A stretch of 64,000 nt of DNA from Elephas maximus indicus (GCF_024166365.1 NC_064822.1:105644823-105708822); one strand, 5' to 3'. Positions 42,370-53,454 are shown, counted from the stretch's first letter. Made by a program: numbers and translations. Notes: generated by a model not told the origin, from the letters alone.

Positions 42370-44970
42370 GAAACTACTTAATTTACACCCACTCATTTGT
42401 TACTAAAGAACCTTGAGAGTCTGTGTTAAGTAATTTAACATCACCTGGAGATTACTGTACACAATCCAAAATGAAGTACTTTAACTTCATATTAAAGAAC
42501 ATACAGGGAAAGATGATAACAACCTAAAAAACACGGTCTTTTCTTACAGAAATTCTAGACTTAGGAACCAAGTTACATATTTTCCTATCTGCTGAAAGTG
42601 TACAATTTCAATCTAAATGAAAGTCACCTATCTGGGAGTATATACATATAAGAAAGCCTGAAGAATAGTTTTGCTGTCAACTTAATGACAAATTCTCTAA
42701 ATTTATGTCTAGGTGGTCTTTTATGACAAAGATTTCTAAAGATCTCCTACACTCTCAAAATTCTTTTCTGTGTGATACATATGTCTCTTATGAACAGTTG
42801 ATAGGTGAAAAATACTGGAGGAAGTAAAGAATTTGAAACCGTAAGTAGGAGAAACAATTACTTAAAACTGTTTTGAAAACATTCTAAGAAAACAATATAA
42901 TCATTGTAGATACCCTAAATACATACAAATACACTTGCTACTTTTCCAAAAATTCCTGGTGGAGACCACTGCCCTGGAGTGTAAACAGAAAGGAGATAAG
43001 CAATGCCAAAGAATTGTATTCATTAAGTATCATTACTCAAATTACAAAAAAAAAAAAAAAACCCACCATTTATCTGTATTATTAACTCAGAAGCTCTACT
43101 AAAAAAATGAAGAAATAATCATACAGAAGGGACCATGCCATATTCATCTTCTAGAATACTGCCTGGCATACAGTAGGCAATTAACAAAAGCCTGCAGTTA
43201 CATGAAGGGCACTCAAGACTACAAGAGACTTCAGATCACCAAAATGCTGATTGCAAAGAATCTTCAAACACTTCTGATCCTTTCCTCACCCACCAACCTA
43301 TCCACACTACCTCACTAAAAAGAGAAACATTTTGAGGGCATCTTTGCAGGAAAAAATATCACCTGTCACCAAGATGTGCTGCTAATAGAATTGTTTTCAC
43401 TTCTCAAGATTTCTCTTCTTAGGATAAATTATTAAAAGGTTGAAATTTGGCCACCCCACCTTTAGGCACAGTCTGGAACAAAGCTTGAGTGCACCAAGTT
43501 AAACAAAGTTACACAACGAAGCAATTTTTACAAAATGGCACTGCTTTGCTAATGATGCCAATAGACTGTTCTCTTCCCAGATGCTTCACAGTTCAGGGAC
43601 TACCTGATAACAACACTTCTGGGCCTAAAACAGAACTGTGATACTGTTTATTGGGCTGGCACAGAACTAATGACGGGGTCTAAACCCATCTTTAAAAGAC
43701 CATAGAGTTGGCAGAAGACAAAGTAAGAAATATAAAAGTGATGCAAATACATGGACCAAAGAGAATAACTCACTATCACTCAGTTTGTTTTTGTGTTTAA
43801 ATTGTTTTTAAAGAAAAGCAAAACAGAATAGAGAGAAGAAAACAACTATATTCTGTATTGTCTCTGATCCTATTGGACACCAGGCAGACCTCTAGTATAG
43901 CACTCACCTCACTAACACTGTAAGTTAGATCTGTGGATGTGCCTACCCCTTTGATTTTAAGCTCTTTTAGGGTAGGGACACTTGGAATTTTCAATCCACA
44001 GAATCACTGACACCATGGAGGCATTCAATAAATGTTTTGCCCAGCTAATAAGTTCCTAAAGTTAATTACCTAGTACCATGTTATGTATTGTTCTGTCAGT
44101 GCAAAGCAAGGAAATGTATATATGCATACATACACACTATATTTTTACCTTCCATCCTGCCAACATTATAACTTTCTGTAGGTCTGCCTAAAATCTGATC
44201 TTCCTTCATACAGGCTGTAACTACACAATAAGATAAAGAATGTGTTTATTGAGGATCATCTTCTTCTGTGTCTATATCAGACCTCAGAAGAAAACGTTAT
44301 TTCATGGTTACCAAAACATTTATCACTTGTGAATAGTATGAGTTATTATGCAGATAAAAATATTTCATTTAATCACTTAAATCAAGAGCAAAAGAAAGAA
44401 TAACTTAATGAGGACCTCTCTCCCAAGGGGGCATTGTCTTAAAGAATGATAACTCCTTAAGTACCTTTGACTAACTTCAAAAGTCAACAGAACCATCTGG
44501 ATTAGGCAGGCGTTTTAAAGCTGGGAATTAGGTGCAGGACAATAGTGGTTCAAATATCTCTCACCAGGATCAGCTAAACTGGTTGTAAGCACCACTAAAG
44601 AGGCAAGGGAGGGTGCCAGATGGTTTGCTCCTAGCACCTACAACTTCAGCCTTTAGTAGGTGTAGTCAAGGGTGTACAGTTACCTTATGTTAACACTTAC
44701 GTATGGCGGTGACAGGTGCCAGCGATATATGTTCAAAAGCGATTCGAGGACTGCTATATTCTCAAACCTCAAAAAGGTGCAAGTGTCTTAAACAAGGTGC
44801 AATTGGTGAAATGGAAGGAGAGAAAAATCGAAGAGGGTGAGAATGGCTGCAAATGAAGAATGGAAAGAAGTAGCTGAATATTAGAATATTTTCCTGGGAA
44901 GGTATTCTGAATTTTGATGAACTGCCCCCTTCCTTCACCTCACCAAAAAAGTATACGGTTACAAAGGAGT
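42370..44970. other. LIMA1: 2.6 kb promoter-proximal intronic stretch, few repeats
   Basis: Directly downstream of LIMA1 exon 1 on the gene's strand. AT-rich, no AfroSINEs, with only L2-like ends near 43,150-43,200 and 43,990-44,040. No exon seen. First-intron DNA near a promoter often holds enhancers, but no specific motif is claimed. Confidence 0.5.
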
Positions 44971-44979
44971 GTTCCCGGT

Positions 44980-45600
44980 TGGTGAAGAGGGGTCCTATCA
45001 GCTCCCGCCCTCAGGCAGCAAATGCTCGCCCTACATAATTAATCCACCCTGCATAGTACCCAGAAGTCAGGAAAAAGCAGACGAGCAGCGGCTCCTGGCC
45101 CCCGCCCCCCTCCAGAGGAGGGGCTCACGCTCCATGTACTCCCCACGCCCCAGAAATCGCGGGAGAAAGAGGGTGTGGAGGGAAGCCGGGTTCCCCGCAC
45201 ACTCTCCGACTGTGGAGGGTGTGGAGAAAGAAGGCCCTTACCTGGCTAAAAGCCGGCTTTTCTCTGCGCTGCAACCAGCCCTGCCGCGGGTCCTGGGCAC
45301 TCTGCCTGGCGCACCTGTCGCGGCCAAAGCTGCTACACCTACAGCTCCTGCGGCCCCGCCCCAGCCAGACTCAGGGCCCCGCCCCGGACCCGCCCACCGC
45401 CGCGGGGGCGCGCACGCCAGCCCGCCTCCTGGGCAGCCTCAGGGCCAGCGTGCGCGCCGCCGGCTGCGTACGCTGCCCTCCCGGATGCTCGCGTTCCTCG
45501 GAGAGGCGCGGCGCTTGCGTGGTGACAGGCGTGGCTGCCTCCACCCGGGTCTAGCCTGCCTCTTGGACATTTTCTTTGCCTTGCTTTTCTGCTTTGGCGT
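44980..45600 (-). promoter_or_regulatory. LIMA1: LIMA1 CpG-island promoter
   Basis: The only GC-rich, CpG-dense block in the window, with frequent CG dinucleotides especially at 45,245-45,545 (gcgcgccgccggctgcgtac). There are three GC-box (Sp1-type) motifs: ccccgcccc at 45,354-45,362 and 45,377-45,385, and cccgcccacc at 45,389-45,398. On the minus strand these lie 110-155 bp upstream of the exon 1 donor. No TATA box is apparent, as expected for a broadly expressed CpG-island gene. The GC content makes a 230-codon open frame on the plus strand (44,969-45,661), which I regard as chance. Confidence 0.85.
45242..45345 (-). other. LIMA1: LIMA1 exon 1, non-coding (start approximate)
   Basis: On the minus strand, AAAAGCCGGCTTTTAGCCAG is followed by the donor GTAAGGGCC, with GT at 45,241-45,240. 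This donor lies just downstream of the GC boxes and is the best donor in the CpG island. Splicing to the acceptor at 11,090 would place the UTR before the exon 2 ATG. The transcription start is set by inference at about 45,310-45,350, and sequence alone cannot fix it. Confidence 0.65.
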
Positions 45601-46255
45601 TTACCCCTCTCACTCAGGGGTACCGCAGTTTGGAGCATCTGGGAGGTTTATTCAACTGTAGGCCAGCCCCCAGTTAAGTTCCTGGCGCTTTTGGAGTAAG
45701 TGCTGGGTAGGGAGGGCGTTTCGGACGAGACCATGTGGCGTAGTGAAAAGAGCTGTAAATTAGTCCTCGCTTGCCCCCTGGACTCTGATCAAGTCGTTTC
45801 ACCACAGGATATGCGTTTCCCCAAACGAAATGAAGGAGTTGGACAGCTATGTCCGTAATTATCCCTACCCGCAGGATAGGAGCTGTATCTTGCTGTGCAA
45901 AGGTTTAGAGAACCTCAGTGAGAGGCCTAACTCTTGGCCTTCCTGACTCTGAATCCCTGCCCCGATTCATGGGTTTCAGCAAGTGCTGTTTGATAGCCCT
46001 TTCCTGTACCCCAAGGATAGTAGGGTTTCAGGCCACAAGTTTTCTGATGTTTTTCAGAATGCATGCACTGGATATACCAGTATGCTAAAGGACTGGTGGT
46101 GATAAGCTTATGCATTATACACTTTTAAAGTAGTTGAGGCAAGTTTTTGAGGACAGAAATTTCCAACAGCAGATGACGAATAGGGCAGCTAGATGTTCTC
46201 TGCTTCCTTCAAATATCCAGCCTAGACTGATTTCTGGATAGGTACCTGGCATCAG
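45601..46255. other. DNA immediately upstream of LIMA1, with a MIR
   Basis: Falls off in CpG content. MIR-like sense text at about 45,715-45,860 (gtggcgtagtgaaaagagct, tctgatcaagtcgtttcacc, cccaaacgaaatgaaggagt). Otherwise unique. Confidence 0.5.
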
Positions 46256-46448
46256 AGGAACCCTGTGGTTAAGCGCTGGGCCGCTAACAGAAAGGTTGGC
46301 ACTTCGAACTCCCCAAGCCGCTGAAGGGGAGAAAGATGTGGCAGTTTGCTTCCATAAAGATTTACAGCCTTGGAAACCCAGTGAGGCAGTTCTACTCTGT
46401 CCTACAGAGTCACTGTGAGTCACAGTCAACTGGAGGGCAATGGGTTTG
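46256..46448 (+). mobile_element. AfroSINE-type SINE, long-middle subfamily
   Basis: gaggaaccctgtggttaagc, ggttggcacttcgaactccc, gtttgcttccataaagattt, tail ggagggcaatgggtttg. Confidence 0.88.
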
Positions 46449-46609
46449 ATCTGTCATCAAGACCCTAGCAAAACTGAGAGCACATGGAAATGTAATACAG
46501 CCTGTAATAGCAATATAGGATGGCAGTTTAGAAAGTGCCTTCCCTTATGTGTTGAGTTCCCTGGATATATGTCTTTCAGTGTTTTTTTTTTTTTTTAAAT
46601 CAAGTTAAT

Positions 46610-46735
46610 AGGATGCTTTGGAGACTAAGAAGCCTAACCTAGATTAGGGTTTGGACCTAGATCTGAACCTTGACTCATCCACTTACGAAACTGACAAATT
46701 ACTTGCTCTCCCAGATACCCCTTAGTGCCTTTTTG
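46610..46735 (+). repeat. MIR SINE
   Basis: gattagggtttggacctaga, tctgaaccttgactcatcca, aaactgacaaattacttgct. Confidence 0.6.
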
Positions 46736-47125
46736 AAAATAGAGGTTATAGTATGCTGCAGCTGGTTCTTACCAGTTTGCAGGGCTGATTGCCAAGTTTT
46801 CAGGATATTAAAGATTGTTATATAAACCTACAATTAAATAAATTATATTAAGAGCAAAGGTAATAAATATTCAAAGCTCATCAGTTCATAATTTTTTTTT
46901 TACTTCATTTTACCAGTAACTCTGCTCTTGAGGTTATTTATGTCTATTGTATCTGGATCGTGGAAATACTGTATAATGTGGTTTGCATCTCTTCACAATT
47001 CTGTGTTCAGAGACGACACACAGGTAGCATGAAATTGGCCATGTAGTAGAAGTATTTACACTGTGGAAATTGGCAAATGCTACAAATCAGGCCTCGATTG
47101 ATTGTTTTGTAGACTTTCTAGATGA
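46736..47125. other. No feature recognised
   Basis: AT-rich DNA upstream of LIMA1. Confidence 0.4.
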
Positions 47126-47296
47126 AATGTCAGCACACTTTTTGTGTAAATAGCCATACAGTAAATATTTCAGGCTTTGCAGGAGGTAAGGTCTCTGTCA
47201 CAACTACTCAGCTCTTTCGTTGTAGCATGAAAGCAGCCATATAAAAAAAATGGATCCAGTAAAGCTTTATTTACAAAAACAGGCAACCAGCTGGTG
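47126..47296. mobile_element. hAT-Charlie-type non-autonomous element, decayed
   Basis: tcagcacactttttgtgtaa, agtaaatatttcaggctttg, ggtctctgtcacaactactc, agctttatttacaaaaacag. Same family as 10,367 and 58,505. Confidence 0.7.
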
Positions 47297-47640
47297 GAGA
47301 GAATGTTAATAATGTGAGTTAAACTTAAAAGTGTGTTGTCAGTGGTCTTTACATTGTGAATAGCAAAAAATAGTGAGGAAGTTTTCTTCCAATAGTACAA
47401 AACTGTTATTCTGTTCAGCAAAGTAATTGCTCATGTCATTGTCAAATTAGTGAAGTTCCAACATACTTCTTTATTGTTTCACTTTTGTCTTAATTGCTAA
47501 CATAAATAAAAATATCGACTAATAATTATGTCTGAGCTGCATGCCTTTGGCAATGATGTGAGTGGCTTTTTTGCTGAATGAAGTAGTAATCAAACATTTA
47601 TTTATATTTACTTATAGCCTGATTTTGTGACAGATTGTTG
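47297..47640. other. No feature recognised
   Basis: AT-rich DNA just upstream of the KIAA1586-like relic. Confidence 0.4.
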
Positions 47641-48675
47641 GAAAAAGAATTGTCAAAACTGATAATCGATTTTGGAAGAAGTAGTAAGTCACACTGAAGG
47701 TACAGCGTAAACTGGAAAACAAGGTAAGTGGATTAAAATTCATATTATTCCTGAAATTATGTAAAAATCAACAAAAATTTTTGTTAACCCCCAAATGGTA
47801 TTGTGAATTTTACTAACATAACAAAATTATTTTTCAGATTTTGATCCCTAAAATGCCAAAGTGGCAGAGTGATTTATTAAACTTCTTATCTGAAGAAGGT
47901 GAAAACAGACACAGAAAATAAGGACAGAAATGAAAATTATGGGGCATCTAAGCTAATGGAAACAAATTTCAAAATTGTTAAATGGCCAATCCTTGAAAAA
48001 AATCAAGTTCATCAGAGGAAGAAGTAGGTAATCTTGTGCTTCCGGGTTATTAGAAAGAAAAACACACATTTACATTTATAGAATAGAACAAATGGCTTGA
48101 AATAAAAAAATGTAAATTGGGATGTAAAGACTGTTTGATAGTTCAGCATTTAGGAGTGACAGCAGAAAAAGCACATTGGTGTGTCCAAGTAATGGAGAAC
48201 ATATTTAGTAGCCCCAAATGACACTAATGAAACTACTAGGCAGACTTCTCTGTGAAAAAAAAAATTGGAGAACATAATGTTTCTTAAGACTGTACTAAAA
48301 ATAAAGATTTGTTAGAAAAATCAACTAGCGACTCAATTTACAAGTTAGTGTATAATCTAAATAATAAAAATATCGATGCTATCATAAAAGGTTTTTTTAG
48401 GTGTTTAATATGCAGTTTGCAAATCAGGGTAACATTTTAACTAGGGAGTCAGAATAATTCAAAGAAAAAAAATCTTTTACAGATGCTTATACTCCAGTTT
48501 ATTGCAAGTAATTATACATTGCCATGGAAACCAGGTCAGAACAATGTTTACATAATAACGCATGGACACTGCAACATTATCTTGAAAAACCATTTGGGTA
48601 ATTACTGGTTTACCCTAACACACAGCTCTAGTTTGAGCTTTGGAGTTTCTGTTGTTGAAGCTGCACATAGATAAT

Positions 48676-49305
48676 TCTTCAAAAGGGCACAATACCCCAG
48701 GCAAAACATTCTTTTACTAATTAACCTAGGCTATTGTTTGACTTAAGCCAGTTTTCTCAAGGCTCAAGGTTCAAAGATTATTTCAGGAGGATAGCTAGGG
48801 CGGGTCACCTCAACCTCCATGGAACCCAGAAATCTGGATTCTGTGAGAATTAAAAACTTAATTCTTCAGTTTCCACCTTTTAGTCAGGATTCTGCTATAG
48901 AATGTTTGATCAAAAATGTTCAGTAATGGTAGCTGAGCACCATCCAGCTCTCTTCAGGTCTCCTGGCAAAGGTGACAGTTGTTAATGAAGACAATCAGAC
49001 TTGGAGTCTAGTTCCTTCTCTACCTGGCTGTCCCATTTCTCTGCTGCTCCAGATGAATAGACCCCAATTGTTGCACCTTGGATGGCTGCTTACAAACTTT
49101 TAAGACCCCAGACAGTACACAGTGAACTAGGAGGTAGAACAGAAACACTAAGAACAGTATTACGCCAATTGAATGAAATGCCCCAAGAAACCATGACCCT
49201 AAACCTTTCAACCAAGAAAACAAATCCCATGAGGTGTTGGTTACACATAAGTAGCATCAGTAACTGCTTTTCATATCATAAAAGTTTTTAGTACTGTTCA
49301 TAGTT
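48676..49305 (-). mobile_element. L1 3'UTR, lineage-specific, inserted in the pseudogene
   Basis: caaagattatttcaggagga, agtaatggtagctgagcacc, acaaacttttaagaccccag, accctaaacctttcaaccaa. Reverse counterpart of 14.1-15.1 kb. The left (3') tail is not a clean poly-T. Confidence 0.75.
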
Positions 49306-50082
49306 TTTTTTTATAGTTTAGTAAAATATAATAGTGATAGTGAGGGGGACAATGGTGTTAAAAGAGAAAAATGGAGTAAATATAGGTAATGATTTATATA
49401 CGTGATACAAATAACAGCACATATTACAAAAGAAATTAATATGAAGATATTTAAGAGTATTATAGAAGAGAATACCAAACTCTGTGTCATAATTGATGAA
49501 ACATCTATACTTTTGAGGAAAAGCATATAGGAATTTATCTCCAGTGCACAGTTCAATCTGCTTCTGTACTGGTAATGGTATTTGTTCTTCTAAAAAAATC
49601 TCGGTGTCAGCTACAACAGAATGTATTTCCATTACTTCATTGTCTACTTTCAATGATCGTGGCTTTACTAATGAATATTCAAAAGCGTTTTGTTCAAATC
49701 ATGCTTCTACAGTACTGGGAAGGAAGTCTGAAGTAGCTACAAAATTGTTAGAAAATTTTCCTAAGGTCATCATTTGGCACAGTTTAAATTATTGATTGCA
49801 GTTCAATGTCTGAAATAAGTCATTCATTTAAAAATATTCCAGATAAAATGTATTCTATTTACCACCAATCTAATAAAAATAAAACTGAATGGATACCACC
49901 TCACCCCTATTAGAATGGCAATGATTTAAAAAGAATGGAAAACAGTGGGGGTTGGTGAGGTTGTGGAGAAACTGGAACCCTCATCCATTGCCAGTGGGAA
50001 TGTGAAATGGTACAGCCACCGTAGAAAACAGTTTGGCAGTTCCTCAAAAAATTGAACATAGAAGTACTACCATATGACCCAG

Positions 50083-50446
50083 TGTTTTAGTTTCTTAGTG
50101 CTGCTGTAACAGAAATACAAGTGGGTGGCTTTATGCACAGAAACTTATTTCATCGCAGTTTAGAAGGCTAGAAGTCCAAATTCAGGGCGCTGGATCTAAA
50201 GGAAGTCTCCCCGTCCCGGGAAAAAATAATTTTCTCTTTCAGCTTTTCTTCCTCAGTTCCTTGGTGATCTCTACGTGGCACTTGTGCTTGCTTGCTTCTG
50301 TGCTTAATTTGCTCCTTTTATATCTCAAAAGTGATTGGCTTAAAACACCCCAATGCTATACTCTCATTACCATAACAAAGGAAACCCTATTCCCAGGGGT
50401 TACGATTCTGACGTATATTTTTCGAGACACGATTCAATCCTTAATA
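50083..50446 (-). mobile_element. MaLR-type LTR inserted in L1, internally shortened
   Basis: tgttttagtttcttagtgct to gattcaatccttaata. Flanks cccag (50,078-50,082) and ctcag (50,447-50,451) match the uninterrupted L1 phrase tgacccagcaat. About 150 bp shorter than the sister LTRs, with a ccgtcccggg patch at the deletion. Confidence 0.85.
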
Positions 50447-50522
50447 CTCAGCAATCCCAATACTAGGATATATCCAAAAGTGAAGACAAGAATGCAGACA
50501 GAAACCTGTATCCCAATGTTTA

Positions 50523-50690
50523 AAACCTAAACCAAACCTGTTGCCTTCAAATCGATTCCAACTCATAGCGACCCTATAGAACAGGGTAGAACTGCTCCAT
50601 AGAATTCCCAAGTAGTACCTGGTGGATTTGAACTGCTGACCTTTTTGGTTGGCAGCCATAGCACTTAACCACTACATCCCTGGGGTTTCC
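50523..50690 (-). mobile_element. AfroSINE-type SINE in L1
   Basis: Target duplication atcccaatgttta (50,510-50,522) / atcccaatgattta (from 50,691). Reverse: aaccaaacctgttgccttca tail, head ctacatccctggggtttcc. Confidence 0.92.
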
Positions 50691-50940
50691 ATCCCAATGA
50701 TTTACTTCAGCACTTTTCACAATAGCCAAGAGGTGGAAAAAAATGAACTATCCATCAACTGATGAATAGATAAAATGTGTTAGGTACAAACAATGGAATA
50801 CTACTAAGCCATAAAGAAAAATGAAGTCCTGGTGCATGCCACAACATGGATGAACCTTGAAAACATGCTAAGCAAAGTCAGTCAGTTAGAAAACGACAAA
50901 TACTGATGATCTCACTTACATGAAATAAGCAAATATATAG

Positions 50941-51103
50941 AAACCCTGGTGGCATAGTGGTTAAGAGCTACAGCTGTTAACCAAAAGGTTGGTGGTTCAA
51001 ATCCACCAAGTGTTCCTTGGAAACCCAATGGGGCAATTCTACTCTGTCCTGGAGGGTTGCTATGAGTCAGAATCAACTCGACGGGATTTGGTTTTTTTGA
51101 TTT
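50941..51103 (+). mobile_element. AfroSINE-type SINE in L1
   Basis: Target duplication tatagaaacc (from 50,936; again from 51,104). Forward: ccctggtggcatagtggtta, ggttggtggttcaaatccac, tcagaatcaactcgacggga. Confidence 0.92.
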
Positions 51104-52211
51104 TATAGAAACCAAAGATTATTAGTGGTTACCAGGAGTGGGAGGGAGGAGTATAGGGGACGTTTTTGTTTAGGGGGCATTGAGTTTATATTAATGGTGG
51201 TGGAATGATTTGGAAAAGGATAGAGAGAATGGTTGAACAACTTGAATATAATCAGTGTCACTGAATTTTACATATAGAAATTGTTGAGATGGCATATGTC
51301 TTGTTATGTATGTTTTCTCCACAATAAAATAAAAACAAAACTGAGCTAGAAATTGTAGCTAAAGAACTTAAAATTGTTAAAATTGATCAAGTACTAAGAT
51401 AAGGTGAGTGGCAAATAATTTGTAAATTGCTACTGCTATATGGCACATGTATCCTGCATTATATGCATTTTTCTCATTCTTTTTATTCAGGCTTGACAAA
51501 GAAAGATTAATAACATTAATTTTATGCAAGACTTTGCTTTAATGATTGACATTCTTGAAGAATTTTCATTACTTTCAATTGCATTGCAGTCAAGATCAGC
51601 TAGCATTCAGAAAGCACAAAAATTAATCAAATGTACCATAAAAGCTTTGAAAAATTTAGAGTGGTATTGGAAAGCCTGAATCTTAAATTGAAGATTTTAT
51701 TTAGTCAGATAAATTTATAAAGATATCCCATTTAATAAAAAAAATTTAAAGCCCTTCTTAGGAATGTTACTAAGAAATAATGACTTTACATCTGTTACTA
51801 AGCAGAAACATTTAAAACATTTTTAATTATTTTGATTTATTACAATTATCTACTTTGTCTTGCGAATGACTAACTTCACCATAGATACCTGGTAGAAAAA
51901 GTATCATTTAAGTGAAAAATTGATTTGAGTGATTTTCAGGATTTTGTAGACAATAATGTAGAATCAAAACAATGTTTCAATCCCTGCATTTATACAAAGA
52001 GCTTAGAAGATAGCCCTGTTGCAATCAGTAGTGCAAAAGCTGAAAGTGGTTTCAGTTTAATGAATCTAATTTATACAAGAGTGAGAATTGGTAGTTTAAT
52101 AGTAGATCACATACCAGATTTAATGACCATAAATTTATTGAAAAAAGAGCAGATTGGGATTGTCAAATGATGGTTGAATTCCAACCACGGGTTGCCCGTC
52201 AATACAAGAAT

Positions 52212-52943
52212 TCAGCTAAAAGCATTATGTGATCCCAGTTAATTGGCCTAATATTGTTTTTAGTGTTTCTGTTTTATTTTCCAGTTCATTGTGTAGTGAC
52301 TGGGATCTTAAAAGCTAGCAAGCAGCCTTCTAAGGTACAACTGGTCTCTAGTCATCTGGAGCAACAGGGGAATGAGGAAAGTCAGGAATACCTGTTGTCT
52401 TGAGTTGATTCTGACTTATAGTGACCCTATAGGACAGAGTAGAACTGCCCATAGGGTTTCTAAAACTGTAGAAGACTGCCACATCTTTCTACCGTGGAGC
52501 AGCTGGTACATTCAAACTGCTGACCTTTTGGTTATCAGCCAAGTGCTTAATCACTGCGATGCCAGAGGTCCTTGAATCAGGATTAGAAGGAAGAAATGGA
52601 ATGTGTGGCTAATTGCCTCCATGAACTACTGCCTCGTTTGCCATGAGACCAGAAGAAATCGATGGATGATACCAGGCTACCATTGCTAAACATTTTGCTC
52701 AAAGATTCTGTAGAAGAATCCTGATAAAATGTAGGGAAATGCAGAACAGAATTTCAAATTCTCATGGAATCTGTACTTTCTGGAGCCATGGAGGTTGGAT
52801 GAACCCCTGAAACTATTTCCCTGAGATAATCTTTAAGCCTTAGACCAAAAATATCCCCTGAAGTCATCTTAAAATGAAACAATTTAGTTTAACTAGTAAA
52901 AAAAAGTCTGCCTTGAACATTTAGCCCTTTTAAGAACAACCTG
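52212..52943 (+). mobile_element. L1 3'UTR, lineage-specific, at the pseudogene's 3' end
   Basis: gatcccagttaattggccta, cattgtgtagtgactgggat, gccatgagaccagaagaaat, tatcccctgaagtcatctta. Same family as 14.1 kb. Both ends truncated, interrupted by a SINE at 52,390. Confidence 0.78.
52390..52572 (-). mobile_element. AfroSINE-type SINE, long-middle subfamily
   Basis: cctgttgtcttgagttgatt, actgcccatagggtttctaa, gtagaagactgccacatctt, head gcttaatcactgcgatgcca. Confidence 0.87.
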
Positions 52944-53004
52944 ATAGGGTTTCCAAGGCTGTAATCTTTATGGAAATAGATTGACACATCTTTCTCCTGT
53001 GGAG
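52944..53004 (-). mobile_element. SINE middle fragment
   Basis: tagggtttccaaggctgtaa, tctttatggaaatagattga. Neither tail nor head present. Confidence 0.65.
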
Positions 53005-53165
53005 AAATTGTAATTATATTATATAATTATAATTATATAATATAAACTATATATAAAATATTGTATATATATTTATGTATTTAAAAACCAAACTCGTTGC
53101 CGTCAATTTGATACCGGCGATATATATGTATATGATTTTATCATATATATATATGATTTTAAGAA
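53005..53165. repeat. AT-rich dyad-symmetric tract
   Basis: Nearly pure A/T: ttatattatataattataat, tataatataaactatatata, and a second part tgattttatcatatatatat. Several overlapping inverted repeats could form cruciforms. A SINE tail fragment (53,083-53,121, aaccaaactcgttgccgtca) splits it. Confidence 0.75.
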
Positions 53166-53286
53166 AGGGAAGCATTTTAATAGTAACCCAAAACCCACTG
53201 CCTTTATTTTATAAACAATTGGTTACGGTTGATAAAAGCAATAAGTGGACCAAGCTGTTTATGTGTTTACAACTGAGATCATCTTA

Positions 53287-53454
53287 ACCAACCAACCCAA
53301 CCCTTTGCTGTTGAGTTGATTCCAACTCATAGCAACCCTGAGGGACAGAGTAGAACTGCCCGCATAGGGTTTCCAAGGAACGCCTGGTGGATTTGAACTG
53401 CCAGCCTTTTGGTTAGCAGCCATAGCTCTTAGCCACTATGCCACCAGGGTTTCC
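53287..53454 (-). mobile_element. AfroSINE-type SINE with perfect 12-bp target duplication
   Basis: gagatcatctta at 53,275-53,286 and 53,455-53,466. Reverse full unit: ccctttgctgttgagttgat, head actatgccaccagggtttcc. Confidence 0.96.

Larger units (their letters stand above)
11090..45241 (-). other. LIMA1: LIMA1 intron 1 (about 34 kb)
   Basis: Bounded on the minus strand by the donor GTAAGG at 45,241 and the acceptor AG at 11,091-11,090. It is filled with SINEs, L1, L2, MIR, DNA transposons and LTRs, listed individually. No internal exon with flanking splice sites and LIMA1-like coding was seen. Alternative non-coding first exons cannot be excluded. Confidence 0.75.
49887..51343 (+). mobile_element. 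L1 3' end inserted in the pseudogene, itself hit three times
   Basis: ORF2-end text ggataccacctcacccctat, gagaaactggaaccctcatc, accatatgacccag, then (after the LTR) tatccaaaagtgaagacaag, acatggatgaaccttgaaaa, and the end gaattttacatatagaaatt plus aataaaataaaaac. Flanks aataaaactga / aacaaaactga approximate the target duplication. It contains an LTR and two SINEs. Because it links ORF2 to the lineage 3'UTR, it identifies the other 3'UTR copies as L1. Confidence 0.85.
47838..52205 (+). pseudogene. KIAA1586-like hAT-transposase-derived coding sequence, decayed and interrupted
   Basis: Translation blocks on the plus strand appear in consistent order. 47,838-47,917: IPKMPKWQSDLLNFLSEE. 48,100-48,390: a cysteine-containing block ending NNKNIDAII. 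49,439-49,800: IFKSIIEENTKLCVIIDET, then [18 protein letters not shown]. 49,800-49,885: DKMYSIYHQSNKNKT. 51,347-51,480: IATAIWHMYPALYAFF. 51,515-51,660: [10 protein letters not shown] and [17 protein letters not shown]. 51,925-52,170: AISSAKAESGFSLMN..DLMTINLL, the hAT C-terminal dimerisation motif. As I remember it, this order and wording matches KIAA1586, a SUMO E3-type protein descended from a hAT transposase. Stops and frameshifts are frequent and three younger insertions split it (L1 at 48,676 and at 49,887, L1 at 52,212 near its end), so it is not expressed as protein. A GTAAGT donor at 47,724 and an acceptor TTTTTCAG before 47,838 hint at a retained intron. It could instead be a relic of the ancestral transposon. 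Confidence 0.65.

Noticed and set aside
44969..45661. 230-codon plus-strand open frame, proline/alanine/arginine-rich
   Set aside because: It lies in the CpG island, where stop codons are rare by composition. No domain is seen, and it overlaps the LIMA1 exon 1 antisense.
51925..52170. 81-codon frame with a hAT dimerisation motif as a working gene
   Set aside because: It is only the C-terminal block of a relic with stops, frameshifts and L1 insertions upstream.
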